From assembly GCA_012838265.1 (NCBI GenBank), contig DUPP01000179.1, positions 1 to 32,635 on the forward strand: a stretch of DNA of 32,635 nt, in the 5' to 3' direction. The position numbers and the translations under genes are program-made. Shown piece by piece: positions 30,648-32,635 of this stretch. Origin of the DNA: Clostridiales bacterium. Lineage in GTDB: Bacteria; Bacillota; Clostridia; Peptostreptococcales; Anaerovoracaceae. The notes under the pieces are model-generated. The model was not told where the DNA came from. It did no database searches and was given only the letters and a program-made list of their open reading frames with translations. Each line of letters opens with the position of its first letter. Positions within the stretch are counted from its first letter, which is position 1.

Positions 30648-32504
30648 TTATGCTTCTGCCTCGCTAACCAGCTCAATGATGCGATTCATAGCCTTTTCGA
30701 CAGGCATTTCTATCTGTGCTCCCGCCTTTGTCAGGTTGCCGCCTCCACCCAGCTTCTCCATTATCGTTTGAACATTAATTTCACCTAAAGATCGCGCACT
30801 GACCACAGTAAAACCTTCCTCATCTTCTCCAACAACAAAGCTTGCTTTTATACCTTTTATGTTCAGCATTTCATCAGCTGCTCTTGCAGTTATGACCTGT
30901 ACATCAGCATGACGACCTTTGCATCTTGCTATAGCTATACCGGGAAGAGGGGTGATAGCACTGGATACAATTTGAGATCGTAATTTAAGAGAATCAATAT
31001 CTGTCTGAAAAAATTGTCTTACATTTGCTGTATCTGCACCCATTCTGCGCAGCCATGACGCTGCCTCAAAAGTCCTTACGCCGGTCTTAATTGAAAATCG
31101 GTAGGTATCTACTATTATTCCAGCAAGAAGTGACTCTGCTTCAAACTTATCGATATCTTTCTTTTCCCCGCTATATTGGAGAATTTCCGTAACTAGCTCT
31201 GAAGTAGATGATGCATAGGCTTCCGTATAAGTAAGTGATGCATTTTCAATGAATTCTTCTGTTTTTCTGTGATGATCAATGACGACCTGCTTATCTGTCT
31301 TTTCCAGTATTTCAGGGCATTCAACCATGCTTGGACGGCTCGTATCCACAACTACAACCAAGGTATCCTTGCTAGTTATCTCTATGGCTTTTTCATTATT
31401 AATGAAATTATAGTTCCCTGTCGACACAGCTATCTCATACATCTCTGCCAGGGATTCGTTATATGAATTGATGATTATATAAACAGGCTTATTCCTATTC
31501 ATCGCAATTCTAGCGATGCCAAGAGCCGCTCCAAATGAATCCATATCAGGCTTTTTGTGACCCATGATAATAACTTGCTCTGACTGATCGACCAGCTGCC
31601 TTAGAGCGTGTGCCATGATTCTGGACTTTCCTTTATTTCTTTTCTCGACCGTCTGTAATCTGCCGCCGTAATATTCAATCTTGCTTACCCTTTTCACTAC
31701 TGCTTGATCGCCTCCCCGGCCAAGAGCCAAATCTAAAGCGGCGGCAGCATATTCGTCTCCTTGTTGTGGTGTCTTTCCTCCGACTCCTATTCCTATACTA
31801 AGGGAAACCGGGAAATCTGCATCTGTCTCAATTTCCCGTACTTCATCTAAAATTGAGAACTTTCCAGCTTCCAACTTTTCAAAATGTTTTTGCTCAAAGA
31901 CTACGAAATATTGATTGTTTCTGAATCTTGTAATCGATGCGGACATTTTTGCTGCCCACTGTCGGATAGTTTTATCGATTTCTGCCGCTACGATGGACTT
32001 TCGATCGTCCGGTGAAGATGAGATGAGTTCATCGTAATTATCAACTATAACATACGCATAGCAACTTTTTTCATCCTTATATAACGTCTTTACCAGCTCA
32101 TAATTTGTCATGTCTATCCAGTAAAGCACTGCACTTTTATTTTTGTCCTCATCCAAATAAGAGGATACAACCTTATAAGTCTTTCCATTATGAGTAACCA
32201 TGACTGGTTTCTCTATGGGATCCTCCGTAAAGAAATCTGATGCTTTTAATCCTGTCACACGAGTAATCCCATCATTGATTACATCTGCTTCTTGATAGAT
32301 ATCTGCAAATTTTTTGTTATACCAAAGAAACATTCCTTCAGAATCTATCATGCATAATGGTAAAGGATGATTGGATATGGAATAGCTCATGGTTTTATCG
32401 ACTATTTGAAAGATATGTTCTTTATATGCCTTCATTGAGTCGATTCTTTTACCAGGAGCTTTAAAATAAGCGTAAATTCGGTCTAATATTGATTTTTCAC
32501 CCAT
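30648..32504 (-). CDS. gdpP: GdpP/YybT-like DHH-DHHA1 phosphodiesterase lacking membrane helices
   Basis: Cyclic-di-AMP phosphodiesterase homologue, 618 residues. A PAS-like domain (about 40-135) is followed by a degenerate GGDEF domain (about 145-275, SIGIGVGG), then DHH (GHKKPDMDS with H316, D320 and D322; D387; DHH at 410-412; D466) and DHHA1 ending in LGGGGNLTKAGAQI. It hydrolyses c-di-AMP to pApA. B. subtilis and S. aureus GdpP begin with two membrane helices; none is present here, and residues 1-38 are charged. The start is supported by TAGGAG and a nearby promoter, so the helices are not merely missed. In the GGGGH motif the histidine is N590. It is first of gdpP-rplI-dnaB-dnaD. Confidence 0.88.
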   Translation of the reverse strand: MGEKSILDRIYAYFKAPGKRIDSMKAYKEHIFQIVDKTMSYSISNHPLPLCMIDSEGMFLWYNKKFADIYQEADVINDGITRVTGLKASDFFTEDPIEKPVMVTHNGKTYKVVSSYLDEDKNKSAVLYWIDMTNYELVKTLYKDEKSCYAYVIVDNYDELISSSPDDRKSIVAAEIDKTIRQWAAKMSASITRFRNNQYFVVFEQKHFEKLEAGKFSILDEVREIETDADFPVSLSIGIGVGGKTPQQGDEYAAAALDLALGRGGDQAVVKRVSKIEYYGGRLQTVEKRNKGKSRIMAHALRQLVDQSEQVIIMGHKKPDMDSFGAALGIARIAMNRNKPVYIIINSYNESLAEMYEIAVSTGNYNFINNEKAIEITSKDTLVVVVDTSRPSMVECPEILEKTDKQVVIDHHRKTEEFIENASLTYTEAYASSTSELVTEILQYSGEKKDIDKFEAESLLAGIIVDTYRFSIKTGVRTFEAASWLRRMGADTANVRQFFQTDIDSLKLRSQIVSSAITPLPGIAIARCKGRHADVQVITARAADEMLNIKGIKASFVVGEDEEGFTVVSARSLGEINVQTIMEKLGGGGNLTKAGAQIEMPVEKAMNRIIELVSEAEA

Positions 32505-32561
32505 TCTGACTCCTATTTCTTTCTTCTGTTTTCACTATCATTTTTCTTGATTGTGCAGAAT

Positions 32562-32570
32562 ATTATATCA
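32562..32570 (-). promoter_or_regulatory. extended -10 promoter of the gdpP-rplI-dnaB operon
   Basis: On the minus strand TGA-TATAAT, a perfect -10 with TGn extension, 57 bases upstream of the gdpP ATG. No gene was seen in the remaining bases to the right edge. Confidence 0.55.
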
Positions 32571-32635
32571 TAAGCGCAATCTGAATCTTGGCTTGTTTTG
32601 CTGAGACGCAATAAATGCATCCAAATAAAACTGGA

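Noticed and set aside
1-32635. CRISPR arrays, tRNA or rRNA genes, insertion sequences
   Set aside because: No regularly spaced repeats, cloverleaf sequences or transposase-like frames were found; the repeats present are short regulatory ones.

Overview
The window is AT-rich chromosomal DNA from an endospore-forming anaerobe of the class Clostridia (Firmicutes). Evidence: sporulation genes yabP and yabQ beside divIC, a WalRK two-component system, Gram-positive primosome genes (dnaB, dnaD), RNase M5, a GdpP-type c-di-AMP phosphodiesterase, an LtaS-type enzyme, and a clostridial butyryl-CoA-dehydrogenase-like N-terminus at the left edge. A family such as Anaerovoracaceae is possible, but the sequence does not settle it. 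Nothing looks like phage, plasmid or transposon. No rRNA, tRNA or CRISPR was seen.

Layout. 1-101 (-): start of an acyl-CoA dehydrogenase, with a good sigma-54-type promoter behind it. 518-1252 (-): nitroreductase. 1556-2431 (+): EamA/DMT transporter. 2628-3758 (+): alanine racemase. 3793-6844 (-): zinc operon zur-znuA-znuC-znuB. 7169-7543 (-): DtxR-family iron regulator, divergent from 7979-10570 (+): feoA-feoB and a Cys-rich FeoB-associated protein; paired palindromes lie between them. 10721-15001 (-): MacAB-like ABC exporter (ATPase, permease, membrane fusion protein). 15173-15832 (-): KdpD sensor domain standing alone. 16114-18524 (-): LtaS-like enzyme, then RidA. 18544-21134 (-): yabP-yabQ-divIC-rnmV-rsmA. 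21251-23784 (-): walR-walK. 24006-25166 (+): cytosolic-looking subtilase. 25161-27389 (-): membrane-anchored LysM-G5-M23 peptidase. 27484-32504 (-): gdpP-rplI-dnaB-dnaD.

The first half is mostly metal homeostasis (zinc and ferrous iron uptake, each with its own repressor) and export. The second half is conserved core: replication restart, cell envelope regulation and synthesis, sporulation and rRNA maturation.

Most unusual points: (1) the dnaD product carries, fused at its C-terminus, what looks like the zinc-binding N-domain of the clostridial helicase loader DnaC, and the loader's AAA+ ATPase is absent; (2) the GdpP homologue has no membrane segments; (3) the KdpD homologue stops exactly after its N-terminal domain; (4) a hairpin with a T-tract between walK and yabP buries the yabP ribosome binding site; (5) the feo and zur control regions hold well-formed palindromes and direct repeats; (6) the M23 peptidase has a roughly 300-residue cytoplasmic extension with three 12-residue repeats.
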